NCBI GenBank assembly: GCA_029260155.1
Contig: JAJDDU010000456.1
Span: 1 to 21,126, forward strand
Source of the DNA: Phycisphaerae bacterium
GTDB taxonomy: Bacteria > Planctomycetota > Phycisphaerae > UBA1845
DNA: 21,126 bases
Direction of reading: 5' to 3'
Part shown: positions 1 to 7,563 of the stretch, piece after piece
How positions within the stretch are numbered: the stretch's first letter is position 1
Layout of the letters: each line of letters starts with the position of its first letter
The notes under the pieces: model-generated
Told to the model about the DNA's origin: nothing
The model's input: the letters and a program-made list of their open reading frames with translations, nothing else
The model's database searches: none
Made by a program: the position numbers and the translations under genes

Positions 1-111
1 TCCACCCGAAACGACAGCGCATTGCGCCGCCCACGGATCAACTCTCTCTCGTCCTTCCCAACAGGCCCGACGACAAAAGAGCCACAAATCGCGCGCAACA
101 GCGTGATCCAC
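1..111 (-). CDS. Partial N-terminus of an unidentified leftward gene
   Basis: A reading frame opens with GTG at 111 and stays open for 37 codons to the left edge, so only the amino end would be visible. A purine-rich GAGAGAGAG stretch lies just upstream, and a good promoter at 152-181 would start transcription near 145, which suits this start. The visible residues include several Trp and Cys and match no family I recognise. A second minus-strand frame, opening with ATG at 254 and also open to the edge, is an alternative, but the promoter would lie inside it and it has no ribosome binding site. I am not sure which of the two is used. Confidence 0.28.
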   Translation of the reverse strand, partial: MDHAVARDLWLFCRRACWEGRERVDPWAAQCAVVSGG

Positions 112-151
112 AGCTCTCTCTCTACTCGTCCGCCGGACTCCCTACCTCGAA

Positions 152-181
152 ATAGTACCAGAACCGCTGTCGCCACGTCAA
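152..181 (-). promoter_or_regulatory. Candidate sigma70-type promoter reading leftward
   Basis: On the minus strand TTGACG (176-181) and TACTAT (152-157) are separated by 18 bases. Transcription would start near 145 and run off the left edge. The spacing and both hexamers are close to consensus, which is unusual in this GC-rich sequence. Confidence 0.4.
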
Positions 182-321
182 CACTGAAGTTCTGCATTTC
201 GCGACCGAGCGGTGGCCAGCGTCCGATACGACCTCGAAACGTCCCCCGCGACATGACTCAAGAACTGTAAAGGACTATGTGATAATCCGTTAGGAGTATC
301 CGGCGTCGCGGACGGCTGCGG

Positions 322-1140
322 CTAAAACTCGACCCGGAAAACGGGTTTGAGCACAAACGCCATCACGAACGAAATCGCGATCAGCCACACCAACCACAAG
401 TTCGCCCCGCAAAACCACGAGTCCCGATCCGGATACGAAATGGCAATTCTAGAGAGCGCCGAGCTCGTCGGTATCGGTGCCTCCGCCGGGTGAATCAGCG
501 TGCTCCAGAAGCTGCCGCGCGATCGGTTGAGGCTGACCCGCTCAAAGCCCCCGCCCACCGTAATCGACTTTCCGATGACTTCTTCACCCACGCGAATCCG
601 AAGCCGATGGTGCCCGGGCGACGTCCCACTGATGCGCCAGACCATGCGTGCTTCCGAGGGAATTCGTACCGGACCCGCTTCAACGACGATCGACCGATCC
701 GAATCCAACGACGTCGCATCGAGCGGCGCGTCTTCCTCGGCAAACTCGACGCTCAGCACCGCGTTTTCGCCGGGCAAAAGTGGACGCCACTGATACCGCA
801 GCCCCAACTGGGCCATCGCCAACACGAAGGGCACGATCATCATCACCAGCGGAAGCAACGCGTGCCGTAGCATCACCGTCGCACACAAACAGACGCGCCA
901 GAGTGACCCGGCGATCACCCCCAAGTCGTCGCGAAACAGCTTGATCGCCAGGATCGATGCCTTGATGCGGTCCTTGGTACGCTTGATCGCGGACTGATTC
1001 GACGCGTACTTGTAGACCAGCAGCCCGCAGGCTGAGGCGATCACTGAAAACAGCGTCAACGACAACCAACCCGGCCCACGCGCGAACGGCTCGAAGCACA
1101 CGTCGAACAGCAGGGTCATCAACCGATTAACAATAGCCAT
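322..1140 (-). CDS. EMC3/TMCO1-like (Oxa1-superfamily) membrane protein
   Basis: This is a 272-residue membrane protein. The amino half has a hydrophobic segment at about 28-44, then a charged amphipathic stretch (about 44-75) with SNQ, KDRIK and KLFRDDLG motifs, then one or two hydrophobic segments at about 84-112. That layout resembles the EMC3/TMCO1 branch of the Oxa1/YidC insertase superfamily, in which a coiled coil sits between membrane helices. Residues 120-240 look like an exported beta-rich domain, and a last membrane helix lies at about 245-265 before a short basic tail. The start is ATG 1140, which gives a sensible amino end after a candidate promoter at 1175-1203; an in-frame extension to 1281 reads like non-coding sequence. 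The family call rests on motif memory only. A role in membrane-protein insertion is inference. Confidence 0.72.
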   Translation of the reverse strand: MAIVNRLMTLLFDVCFEPFARGPGWLSLTLFSVIASACGLLVYKYASNQSAIKRTKDRIKASILAIKLFRDDLGVIAGSLWRVCLCATVMLRHALLPLVMMIVPFVLAMAQLGLRYQWRPLLPGENAVLSVEFAEEDAPLDATSLDSDRSIVVEAGPVRIPSEARMVWRISGTSPGHHRLRIRVGEEVIGKSITVGGGFERVSLNRSRGSFWSTLIHPAEAPIPTSSALSRIAISYPDRDSWFCGANLWLVWLIAISFVMAFVLKPVFRVEF

Positions 1141-1489
1141 GCGTAATATCCCGCCACGGTTCGTTCTCGCGTCGAGTATCGACCAATCCGCCCGGCACGA
1201 CAACAGCTTACTCGTCGCCCGACCTTCTGAGCTCATGTAAGCGACGCCGTGAAGCCGCGGTGCGACGGATGAACTCGCCATTGACCTTGGTAGGGGTTTT
1301 CGGTTACGCGAGGGTTATGGGTCTTCGACGGGCGACGACACGCTGGCACGATCCGCGGGTCCGTAGCGAGGCGCAACTTGTCATGGCCGTGCTCGGTGCG
1401 TTCTAGGGATTCGGCATTACGCGAGTTCGAGAGTGAGCGTGGGAAGCAAGCAATTCCAACGAGGATGCGCCATCTGGCGTAGCGAATCA
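1141..1489. other. Intergenic stretch without a recognisable gene
   Basis: Between the leftward EMC3-like gene and the rightward gene relics I see no convincing coding sequence. Short frames exist on both strands, but they are rich in Arg, Ser and His and broken by stops. One plus-strand stretch (about 1290-1403) reads open as a basic peptide ending at TAG 1403-1405 and could be more decayed coding DNA; I cannot assign it. Confidence 0.5.
1175..1203 (-). promoter_or_regulatory. Candidate promoter for the EMC3-like gene
   Basis: On the minus strand TTGTCG (1198-1203) and GATACT (1175-1180) are 17 bases apart. The start point would be near 1168, giving a leader of about 28 bases that contains GGCGGGA before ATG 1140. 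Confidence 0.3.
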
Positions 1490-1777
1490 TCGGTCGAAGT
1501 GGCCGGTCTGCTTGCCTTGCTCGTCGTCAGTGCCGCGCTTATGGCATTGGCGGCCGATTCGCGCGGACACCCGCGGCTGGGGGTGTTTTGACTCCTGCCG
1601 CTGTTGCGTGCCGTCCAGCGATTCCGACCAGCACTGGCGTTTCTCTTTGGTGCGGTGTGGGGCGCGTCGCTCTACGCATTCTGTGCTGCGCTCGCCGGCG
1701 GTGCGATCCTGCGACGATGGCACACAGGAAAACGCCATCGGAACGGGCGAGAGCAATCCCATACCGTGGTTGACTAG
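1490..1777 (+). pseudogene. Relic resembling the N-terminus of apolipoprotein N-acyltransferase
   Basis: One plus-strand frame reads as a membrane-protein amino end: a long Leu/Val/Ala helix, then an ADSRGHPRLGVF loop, an in-frame TGA at 1589-1591, and without frame change an LLPLLRAV..RFRPALAFLFGAVWGASLYAF segment. This order of short helix, loop with Pro/Gly, PLL-type helix and a Phe/Gly/Trp-rich helix resembles the first membrane segments of Lnt-type N-acyltransferases. Similarity fades near 1720 and the frame ends at TAG 1775-1777. The internal nonsense codon, the missing catalytic carbon-nitrogen hydrolase domain and the lack of a clean start mark it as a relic. The family name is tentative; that this is decayed membrane-protein coding sequence is more secure. 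Confidence 0.4.
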
Positions 1778-2273
1778 TTACACCGATGTCGCCGGTGCTG
1801 AGGTTATCACTGATGTCGTTTTCGATGCGGGAACCGACGCGGTCAACAAGTACAATACTGTGGACCCTCTGATCGGCCCTGCGGGCACTAGCTTCTTCGT
1901 AAGTGCGTTCCATCAGGAAGTCGGGGCGGAATTCGCCGCGGCCATGGACCAGCGCGTTCCGGTCCTGGGTCGCAACTGGATCGCTGTGGGTTCAGTGTCG
2001 AGCCCGCCTCCCGCAATGTCGCTTCTCGAGACGCTTGGTGACCCCGTGGGAAGTTCGTCGGGTAACTGGATCGTTCGGGCGAACGCCATCGCCACGGGAA
2101 CGACGTGCGGCGCGAACGGCTGTGGGGTCGGCGAAGAATGCGATCCCGGCGGCATCCTCGGCGTGCCGCCCGATGACGCGGCGTGCCCCGGAAGAGGCGG
2201 CCTTTCTTTCTTCGAGCGAGTCCGACGGGTCCGCCATAGTGTCAGCTCGAGAGACGGTGATTCGTATGCGTGA
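1734..2273 (+). pseudogene. Relic of a secreted protein with a Cys-rich GEECDPGG motif
   Basis: A second plus-strand frame, different from that of the preceding relic, is protein-like from about 1734 to 2190. It has balanced composition and phrases such as YTDVAGAEVITDV, a GTSFFVSAFH segment, WIAVGSV and GNWIVRANA, followed by a Cys motif C-G-A-N-G-C-G-V-G-E-E-C-D-P-G-G ending DDAACPG. Such Cys motifs occur in long secreted proteins of planctomycetes and myxobacteria. After about 2195 the frame turns into a shadow-like Arg/Ser-rich tail to TGA 2271-2273, suggesting a frameshift. The frame is open further upstream to 1512, but that part overlaps the other relic and is not protein-like. No signal peptide or start site remains, so I call it a carboxy-terminal fragment of a lost gene. 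Confidence 0.5.
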
Positions 2274-2972
2274 TGATTCCCGCGCGTGCGCCGAGCGGCT
2301 CGCGAAATCCTCCGAATCGATCGCTTTGCGCGTCGCGGTCAATCACATTCTGTTTTTTTTTGATTTTTTTTTGCGCGCGAAACGGCGGCTTGGGCAACAC
2401 GCATGACGCGATGAAGAGTCGGTGAACAAAACGCGTGCTACCATCACTGCGAGCGACGCTTGTTGTGGCGCGGCGACACGATGCGTTCAAGAATACTCCG
2501 TGTCGCAATCATCTCACTCGTAACACGACATGCGATGCGACGTCCGAGCGACACACCGCGACGTTCAGCCGGCTGGACCCGCACGGGGACGGCGCGCTGC
2601 ACGCACGGCGATTCGAGAAGCAAGAAACGTGCGTTATTCGCGAAAGAACGGCGGTTTTCGCGCGTGCACACTCGCGTATCACGCGCCGACAACGAAGCGT
2701 GTACCGAGCGCGGCAACACACGGTTCGGCGTACGAGCGATTTCCTTTCGTGTCGCCGCGCGCGAGCCGCTGCCCCACAACTCGAGTGCCACACTGTGGCA
2801 CTGTTCCGGTGACGGCGGCATTTCGCGCTCGCCGATTTTTGCGAAACGCGCGCGACGCGATGCGCGAACCGCCAATTCGGAGCGCGAACGGAAAGTTGAG
2901 ACGGGCGACGGAACGGCGGATTGGACGAAAAATATCTTTACACGCCTTGCGCGATCGTTAACATTCCCAAGC
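2274..2972. other. CGCG-rich gene-less leader upstream of the histone-like gene
   Basis: About 700 bases hold no convincing gene. Open frames occur on both strands because stops are scarce, but their translations are Arg/Ser/Thr-rich and unlike proteins. The DNA is dense in CGCG and GCGA words and has a small perfect hairpin at 2639-2662 (CGCGAAA and TTTCGCG arms of 7 bp, 10-base loop). Two T9 runs (2353-2361 and 2364-2372) sit near its left end. A weak promoter-like pair, TTTACA (2937-2942) and TTAACA (2958-2963), lies close to the histone gene with a 15-base spacer. The region may be a long 5' leader, a regulatory region, or simply decayed DNA. Confidence 0.45.
2353..2372 (+). repeat. Twin T9 homopolymer tracts
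   Basis: Two runs of nine T separated by GA stand out in GC-rich surroundings. No strong hairpin precedes them, so they are not a standard intrinsic terminator. They could be an A/T-tract bend or slippage-prone remnant. Confidence 0.6.
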
Positions 2973-2986
2973 AGAAAGGAGGTGAT
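2973..2986 (+). promoter_or_regulatory. Full-length Shine-Dalgarno sequence of the histone-like gene
   Basis: AGAAAGGAGGTGAT is complementary to the whole usual 3' end of bacterial 16S rRNA (14 bases), with five bases between it and ATG 2992. Most other genes here have only a 4-6 base match or none, so this implies very strong translation initiation of an abundant protein. Confidence 0.9.
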
Positions 2987-2991
2987 AACAC

Positions 2992-3225
2992 ATGGCGAAG
3001 AAACGCAAAGCTAAGAAGGCTGCAAAGAAGACGGCCAAGAAGGCTGCCAAGAAAACAGCCAAGAAGGCCACGAAGAAAACAGCCAAGAAGGCTGTGAAGA
3101 AAACAGCCAAGAAGGCCGCGAAGAAAACAGCCAAGAAGGCTGCAAAGAAGACGGTCAAGAAGGCCGCAAAGAAAACTGCCAAGAAGGCCAAGAAGAAAGC
3201 TGCCAAGAAACGGAAGAAACGTTAG
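2992..3225 (+). CDS. Lysine/alanine-rich histone H1-like DNA-binding protein
   Basis: A 77-residue protein made almost wholly of Lys, Ala and Thr, with a few Val, Arg and the initiating Met. It is built from repeated AKK/TKK triplets grouped as AKKTAKKA. The DNA shows matching imperfect 12- and 24-base tandem repeats, with AAG and AAA alternating. It resembles the carboxy tail of eukaryotic histone H1 and bacterial H1-like proteins such as chlamydial Hc1/Hc2 and the KAAK-repeat proteins common in planctomycetes. It has no acidic or hydrophobic residues beyond Val/Ala, so it should be disordered and coat DNA through charge. It is expected in the nucleoid as an abundant condensing protein. The exceptional ribosome binding site and the terminator downstream at 3337 fit a highly expressed single-gene unit. 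Confidence 0.92.
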   Translation: MAKKRKAKKAAKKTAKKAAKKTAKKATKKTAKKAVKKTAKKAAKKTAKKAAKKTVKKAAKKTAKKAKKKAAKKRKKR

Positions 3226-3336
3226 GTTTCTCAGCCGTTGCAATTGCAGCAGCGTGATCGACGACTCGACCCTCGCCACGGCGGCCGACCGTTGCATCGC
3301 GCAGATGATTCGTCTTGCAGAAAAGACGAACGACTC

Positions 3337-3383
3337 CGGATGGAAGATGCCCGTCGCCACGGGGGCATCTTCCATCCGTTTTT
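3337..3383 (+). terminator. Strong intrinsic terminator after the histone-like gene
   Basis: A perfect 16-bp stem (3337-3352 with 3363-3378) closes a 10-base loop and is followed by TTTTT (3379-3383). It sits between the histone-like gene and the convergent S1/P1-like gene. Read leftward the same stem is followed by a GTTCGTCTTTT stretch, so it may serve both genes. Confidence 0.88.
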
Positions 3384-3403
3384 CATGCGCTGCTCTGCGA
3401 CGG

Positions 3404-4561
3404 TCACTCGGGTTTGCAATGCCTGCAGGCGCGGCGTTCCGCGCGCCGGGCTTCCAGAGCCGAATCGAACCACACTTCGTTGTCGCCGGTGATTTGCTTG
3501 GCGAATCGGCAGCCACGATTGTGAAAAACGTCCGAGTGCTTGCTGCCCACGAATCGTGCTGTGTCGGGCTGTTCAGAGGTGCTGGTCGGAAGGGAACCGT
3601 TGCGAGCGCGAATCACCGCCATCGGCGGCGTGCCTGCATCCTGCCACGCGCCGCCGATGAGGTTGGCCGCGAACAGTGCCCCTGCCCGAAGACGCTCCGT
3701 GCACGCCTCGCCGCAGCGTTCGCGCATCGACTCGTAGTACGCTTCCTGGCTCCGCATGAACCCGTGGCGGTCATCGATTCGTAGGGCGATGATACACTCA
3801 CGATCGGCAGCCATGATCCGGTCGAGAACTCCCAACGACTCCGCAATCACGGAAAACGCAGCCGACCGCGGATCAGCGATCGGCGCGTAGTCGCCGTTGG
3901 CCAGGGTGATGTCTCTGCGGAAGCTCCCAGCCCATCGGCCGACCAAGCCACGACCGTAGCGCTCGCGAGCGGTAAAAGACACCGAGTCCGGATGCGGGCC
4001 ACGGTAATCGCCCAGCCGGGCATTCGGTGTTCGGTTCGCAGTGCCGTCGGTCGATACCCGCAGTGGGTTCACCGCATCGGCTGCGAAATGCGTCAGATAG
4101 CCAGACCAGGCCAGCACCTCCGCTTCTCCCGATGACCGGAACGCGCGCACGAGTTCGCGATGACACTCGTCGATCGCCCACGGCAGCGTACCCCCGAGTC
4201 GCCGTCCATGTTCGCGGTAGAGTTTTCCTGCCGAGGTCGCGTCGCGGGGAAACGCGCGGCACGCAGCCTGACGCGCCTCCGGCGATGTGTCCGCGGCGGT
4301 GAGGTCCGCTTGAACATCGTGCCAGCGACCGCGCGACCTGAGCTTCGGATCACTGGGCCAGGACAACGCCGGCTCGGCCACGTGCGACTCAAACGCCTCG
4401 ATGTGATCGCGATAGAGCGGGGCGAGGTCAGCGGGAAGAACATCGATCAGCTTCTGCGCGATGATGTTGTGGGCGGGCAGCCGATCCGCAGCCGGCGCGG
4501 CCGGCGTCTGCATCAAGGAGACGAGACCGAACAACAGCAAACGGCTCGACCGTTGTTTCAC
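3404..4561 (-). CDS. Secreted S1/P1-nuclease-like zinc protein with C-terminal Ada-type metal motif
   Basis: A 385-residue exported protein. Residues 1-25 form a signal peptide (basic start, hydrophobic core, Ala-x-Ala cleavage region). Residues about 28-320 are alpha-helical with scattered His/Asp and a SGYLTHFAADAVNPL motif (153-167), which resembles the zinc-binding helix of the S1/P1 nuclease and phospholipase C fold (compare H-F-x-x-D-x-x-x-P-L). The end (about 335-385) reads FVGSKHSDVFHNRGC...ACRHCKP, an Ada-like zinc-binding motif with Cys351, Cys379 and Cys382 plus His347, often appended to bacterial nucleases and surface proteins. The start is GTG 4561, overlapping the stop of the upstream lipoprotein gene by four bases (GTGA), so the two are translationally coupled. 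An extracytoplasmic zinc hydrolase is likely; the substrate cannot be told. Confidence 0.75.
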   Translation of the reverse strand: MKQRSSRLLLFGLVSLMQTPAAPAADRLPAHNIIAQKLIDVLPADLAPLYRDHIEAFESHVAEPALSWPSDPKLRSRGRWHDVQADLTAADTSPEARQAACRAFPRDATSAGKLYREHGRRLGGTLPWAIDECHRELVRAFRSSGEAEVLAWSGYLTHFAADAVNPLRVSTDGTANRTPNARLGDYRGPHPDSVSFTARERYGRGLVGRWAGSFRRDITLANGDYAPIADPRSAAFSVIAESLGVLDRIMAADRECIIALRIDDRHGFMRSQEAYYESMRERCGEACTERLRAGALFAANLIGGAWQDAGTPPMAVIRARNGSLPTSTSEQPDTARFVGSKHSDVFHNRGCRFAKQITGDNEVWFDSALEARRAERRACRHCKPE

Positions 4562-5154
4562 GAACCGGCGCCGTCCGAATCGACGCTGGGCCGATGCGAT
4601 GCCTCCCGGACGATGGCAGCGCGAAGCTTGTCCTCCAAGGCAGGATCGCGTCCAAGGTCAATCCAGAAAGTCTGGTCGTCCGTGACAACTTGACCCGTGC
4701 GCACCGCCGGCATGGTCGCGCTGAGAAAATGGGCAGCGGCGGCCGTGTTGTTGATCTGTCGTTCCGGCGTCGACAACCGTTCCTTCCGAACGGTCACAAC
4801 GATGCGGCAGCCCGGACCATTCTCTGTCCGGTCGATCTCGATTACTGCTCGGCGGCGAATCGAGGCGATGGATGATTCCAACACGTCGTCCGACTTGGCC
4901 AAATCGCCCCGCCAAAACTCGAAGAAGTTGCGACTGACCTCCGCGTACGTGCTGATGTGCCCCGAACGCCGATCTGTCTCGTCCAAGCGGAAGTGATGCC
5001 GCCGCAAGACGTTCATTGCAGCTTCCCACACCGAAGCGTACTCGGCCCCGCAAAACGATGCCTCGGGAACGAGCCTCGGGGAAAACGTCGGCGACGCCTG
5101 ATGGCAGCCGACGATTAGGACGATGATACATGTGCTCGACCGAATTAGCTGCAT
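4558..5154 (-). CDS. Predicted lipoprotein of unknown function
   Basis: A 198-residue protein whose first 17 residues form a lipoprotein signal ending in the lipobox IVGC, with Cys17 as the lipidated residue. The mature part begins with an AEYASVWEAAMNVLRRHHFRLDETDRRSGHI segment. This type of sequence is common in outer-membrane-associated lipoproteins where a small alpha/beta domain follows (conversion of a per-gene variable like BamC or similar), but I cannot name the family. It is the first gene of a two-gene operon with the S1/P1-like gene, overlapping it by four bases. No Shine-Dalgarno sequence precedes ATG 5154, and the candidate promoter at 5167-5194 would start transcription only about six bases before the ATG. 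Confidence 0.72.
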   Translation of the reverse strand: MQLIRSSTCIIVLIVGCHQASPTFSPRLVPEASFCGAEYASVWEAAMNVLRRHHFRLDETDRRSGHISTYAEVSRNFFEFWRGDLAKSDDVLESSIASIRRRAVIEIDRTENGPGCRIVVTVRKERLSTPERQINNTAAAAHFLSATMPAVRTGQVVTDDQTFWIDLGRDPALEDKLRAAIVREASHRPSVDSDGAGS

Positions 5155-5166
5155 GGTACTGTTGGG

Positions 5167-5194
5167 ATGATAAGGGTCTGCGGCGGCTGGTCAA
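5167..5194 (-). promoter_or_regulatory. Candidate promoter of the lipoprotein/S1-P1-like operon
   Basis: On the minus strand TTGACC (5189-5194) and TATCAT (5167-5172) are 16 bases apart. The predicted start point near 5160 lies only about six bases before ATG 5154, implying an almost leaderless mRNA. Confidence 0.42.
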
Positions 5195-5251
5195 GGCTGC
5201 GTCGCGCAGGCGGCTGCGGCGTTTCACCTCAGCCTGTTTGACATCGATAGA

Positions 5252-5280
5252 TTGCACCGAGCGAACAGTGTGGCTAAGAT
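5252..5280 (+). promoter_or_regulatory. Candidate promoter of the HEAT-repeat gene
   Basis: TTGCAC (5252-5257) and TAAGAT (5275-5280) are 17 bases apart, which would give a leader of about 57 bases before GTG 5344. The match is moderate. Confidence 0.3.
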
Positions 5281-5343
5281 CGCGATTGGATTCTGCAGTT
5301 GTTCAGCGCGAATCCCGGCTGACTGAAACGAATAGGACCATTG

Positions 5344-7563
5344 GTGCAACTCCGATACGCGGTTATCCTGGGGGCCGTTCTTTCCGCACGTGCATATGAT
5401 GCACGGTCCAATCAAGTCCCAGCGACGCCGACGCCGGCGGAAAAGGCGCACTCCCAGGTGGAGTTGACGCCGGAGCACGCCCAAGAAATCGACGATCATC
5501 GACAAATCATCACCGATACCGGCTCACAACCCGAAAGCCGCCGTCGCATGGCGGAACGTATGCTCGCGCTCGACAATCCCGCACGGATCGATCTCGCGGT
5601 CGAGTTGCTCTCGTCGGCCGACGCGGCCGTCGCAGTCTGCGAGGCGATCACATCGGTTGGCACAAAGCGACCGCAGCTTCTTGACGCGCGTCTCGTCGAG
5701 CCTCTTGTAGCGCTGTTGGGGCACGAGGATGCGGCACTGTCGCACAAGGCGGCCGCCGCATTGTCGGCGTTTCCAGACGACGCGGTAGCCGGTCGCCTGG
5801 GCGACCTAGCGTCGGACGGTGACCGTCCGCTGCGACAGCGATTGGCGGCAATCAGCGCGCTGGCGCTGAGCACTGATCGCCGGGACATCGTTGCTGAGTT
5901 GATCGGGTTGACCGCCTCGTCCGATCCCGCGGTGGTCGCGCGCGCGGTGGATGCATTGCGCCCGGCCTCGCGCCTCGACTATGCTGACGACTTGGTTGCG
6001 TGGAGGAAATGGTGGACCGAGAAACAGAAACTCGATGACGCGGAATGGCTGCGCTATCGGCTCGACTTGGCTGTCCAGCACAATCAATCCCTGCTGCGTG
6101 AGGTCGCGCGATTGCGCGCCGACGCCGAATCGCGAAGCCAATACGCGGCAAGACGCACGTGCGAATTGCTGCGTACCAACCTCCAACTGACGCAGGCGAA
6201 TCAACGGGACGCGAAGCTCGAAGAGTTGCTGACTCATACGAAGACAGAGGACCGCCTGTGCGCGCTGTCGCTCGTTGGTGAGCGCATCAGAGAGGGCGAA
6301 AAAACAAGCGATGCCATTCGCGATGCCGTCAAGGGGTGTTTTGGTGATGCGTTGCCGGAGGTTCGGACCGATGCTCTGCAAGTCATCGAGAACCTGAAGG
6401 ATCCGCAAGATGCGCCTGAGGTTCTCATGCTGCTGACAACGGAAAACGTACTGTCCGTGCGCGAGACCATTCTGCGTGTGTTGGGACGACTGAAAAACCC
6501 CGTCGCCATCACGGCGTTGGTGTCGGAGTTGAGCTCGCCGACCGCGCCGGTTGGGTGTGTACGCGAAGCGGCAATCGCAGTGGGCGCATTGTGCGATCAA
6601 GCGGCGGTAGCACCGGCCGTGATCGACCAAGCGATCACCCCGCTCCGCGACCGCCTGGCGGCCGCTGCGCCGACCGATCTTCGCTTGAAAGAAGCCCTTC
6701 TGGGCGCTATGGCTCGAATTGGTGATCCCGCGTTCGCGGCGGACTTCGCCGAGTATTTGTCGGCCGAGTCGCCGGAGTTGGTGGTTGCGTCGATTCGCGG
6801 CGTCGAAGTGGTTGGCGACACCGACCAAATCGACCGTCTGCTGGGGCATCTGGGCCATTCCGACGCGCGTGTGCGACGCCGTGCGGTGGCTGCGGTTGGA
6901 TCGCTCGGCACTGCCCCCGAGCACCTGGCGGCGTTGTTCGGCCGGTGGGATCCCAACGTTGAACCCAACGAGGGTGTACGCAATGTCGCGTGGGACGCTT
7001 TTCGGGCCGTACTCACCAAGAACCCGACTTCGCACACGCAGTGGGTCGACCGCTTGGGGCCGTTCCCCGATCTCCAAATCACGTTGCTCAGCGACTGGGT
7101 CGACGCCCGCACCGGCAACAACGGCAGTACACCGGAGGTGGACGCCGCGCGTGATAAACTCGCACATCTTCTCCTGAAGCACGGCAAGTTCGTCGATGCC
7201 ATGACGCAATTCCAGAAACTGCGCAAGGCGTATGCAGCGAGAAATGACCCGCGCGCCGCGGATGTCGGTATCGACTGGGTGAACGCACACCTTCGCAGCG
7301 GACGCCACGAAAGCATCGGGGAGACTCTCAACGAGGTCTGCAACGGCGACGCAGCACAGAAGACAGCGGTTGCCGACACGCTCATCAGCTACCTGGAAGA
7401 TGCGTTGCAACAGCAGGGTCGCGCGACGTTGTCCCCGTTGCTTGATCAACTCCAGGCAATCCCAATCGATACGTTGGGTCCGGACTGGCCTACCCGCTTG
7501 GCCGAGGTCCGCACGCTCGCGGCGACTCCATCTGAGGGTGACGCCGAGCCGTCCCCCGAGTAG
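5344..7563 (+). CDS. Large exported HEAT-repeat protein
   Basis: A 739-residue protein of mainly paired helices. A short hydrophobic amino end (LRYAVILGAVLSARA) may be a weak signal peptide, followed by a Pro/Thr-rich linker. Residues about 70-225 and 295-560 contain repeated helix pairs of HEAT/PBS type (for example VRETILRVLGRLKNPVAITAL and VRRRAVAAVGSLG). A charged segment around 225-290 looks like a coiled coil, and residues about 610-725 resemble TPR-like helices. Such proteins are scaffolds for protein contacts; no catalytic motif is visible. GTG 5344 is preferred because AGGA (5334-5337) stands six bases before it; TTG 5341 is an alternative one codon upstream. It diverges from the lipoprotein operon. 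Partner and process are unknown. Confidence 0.85.
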   Translation: MQLRYAVILGAVLSARAYDARSNQVPATPTPAEKAHSQVELTPEHAQEIDDHRQIITDTGSQPESRRRMAERMLALDNPARIDLAVELLSSADAAVAVCEAITSVGTKRPQLLDARLVEPLVALLGHEDAALSHKAAAALSAFPDDAVAGRLGDLASDGDRPLRQRLAAISALALSTDRRDIVAELIGLTASSDPAVVARAVDALRPASRLDYADDLVAWRKWWTEKQKLDDAEWLRYRLDLAVQHNQSLLREVARLRADAESRSQYAARRTCELLRTNLQLTQANQRDAKLEELLTHTKTEDRLCALSLVGERIREGEKTSDAIRDAVKGCFGDALPEVRTDALQVIENLKDPQDAPEVLMLLTTENVLSVRETILRVLGRLKNPVAITALVSELSSPTAPVGCVREAAIAVGALCDQAAVAPAVIDQAITPLRDRLAAAAPTDLRLKEALLGAMARIGDPAFAADFAEYLSAESPELVVASIRGVEVVGDTDQIDRLLGHLGHSDARVRRRAVAAVGSLGTAPEHLAALFGRWDPNVEPNEGVRNVAWDAFRAVLTKNPTSHTQWVDRLGPFPDLQITLLSDWVDARTGNNGSTPEVDAARDKLAHLLLKHGKFVDAMTQFQKLRKAYAARNDPRAADVGIDWVNAHLRSGRHESIGETLNEVCNGDAAQKTAVADTLISYLEDALQQQGRATLSPLLDQLQAIPIDTLGPDWPTRLAEVRTLAATPSEGDAEPSPE

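Noticed and set aside
22..270. Plus-strand open frame of 82 codons at the left edge
   Set aside because: Arg/Ser/Pro/Thr-rich and without a ribosome site; the opposite strand has a good promoter and an open frame.
1512..2273. Intact 253-codon plus-strand gene
   Set aside because: Only the part from about 1734 to 2190 is protein-like. The start region is a shadow of another relic and the end is a frameshifted tail.
2460..3014. Plus-strand open frame of 184 codons before the histone-like gene
   Set aside because: It is Arg/Ser/Thr-rich with no domain, other equally long frames exist on both strands, and it runs past the histone start in another frame.
2992..3225. CRISPR-like or minisatellite array
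   Set aside because: The short tandem repeats have no spacers and all encode the Lys/Ala repeats of the histone-like protein.
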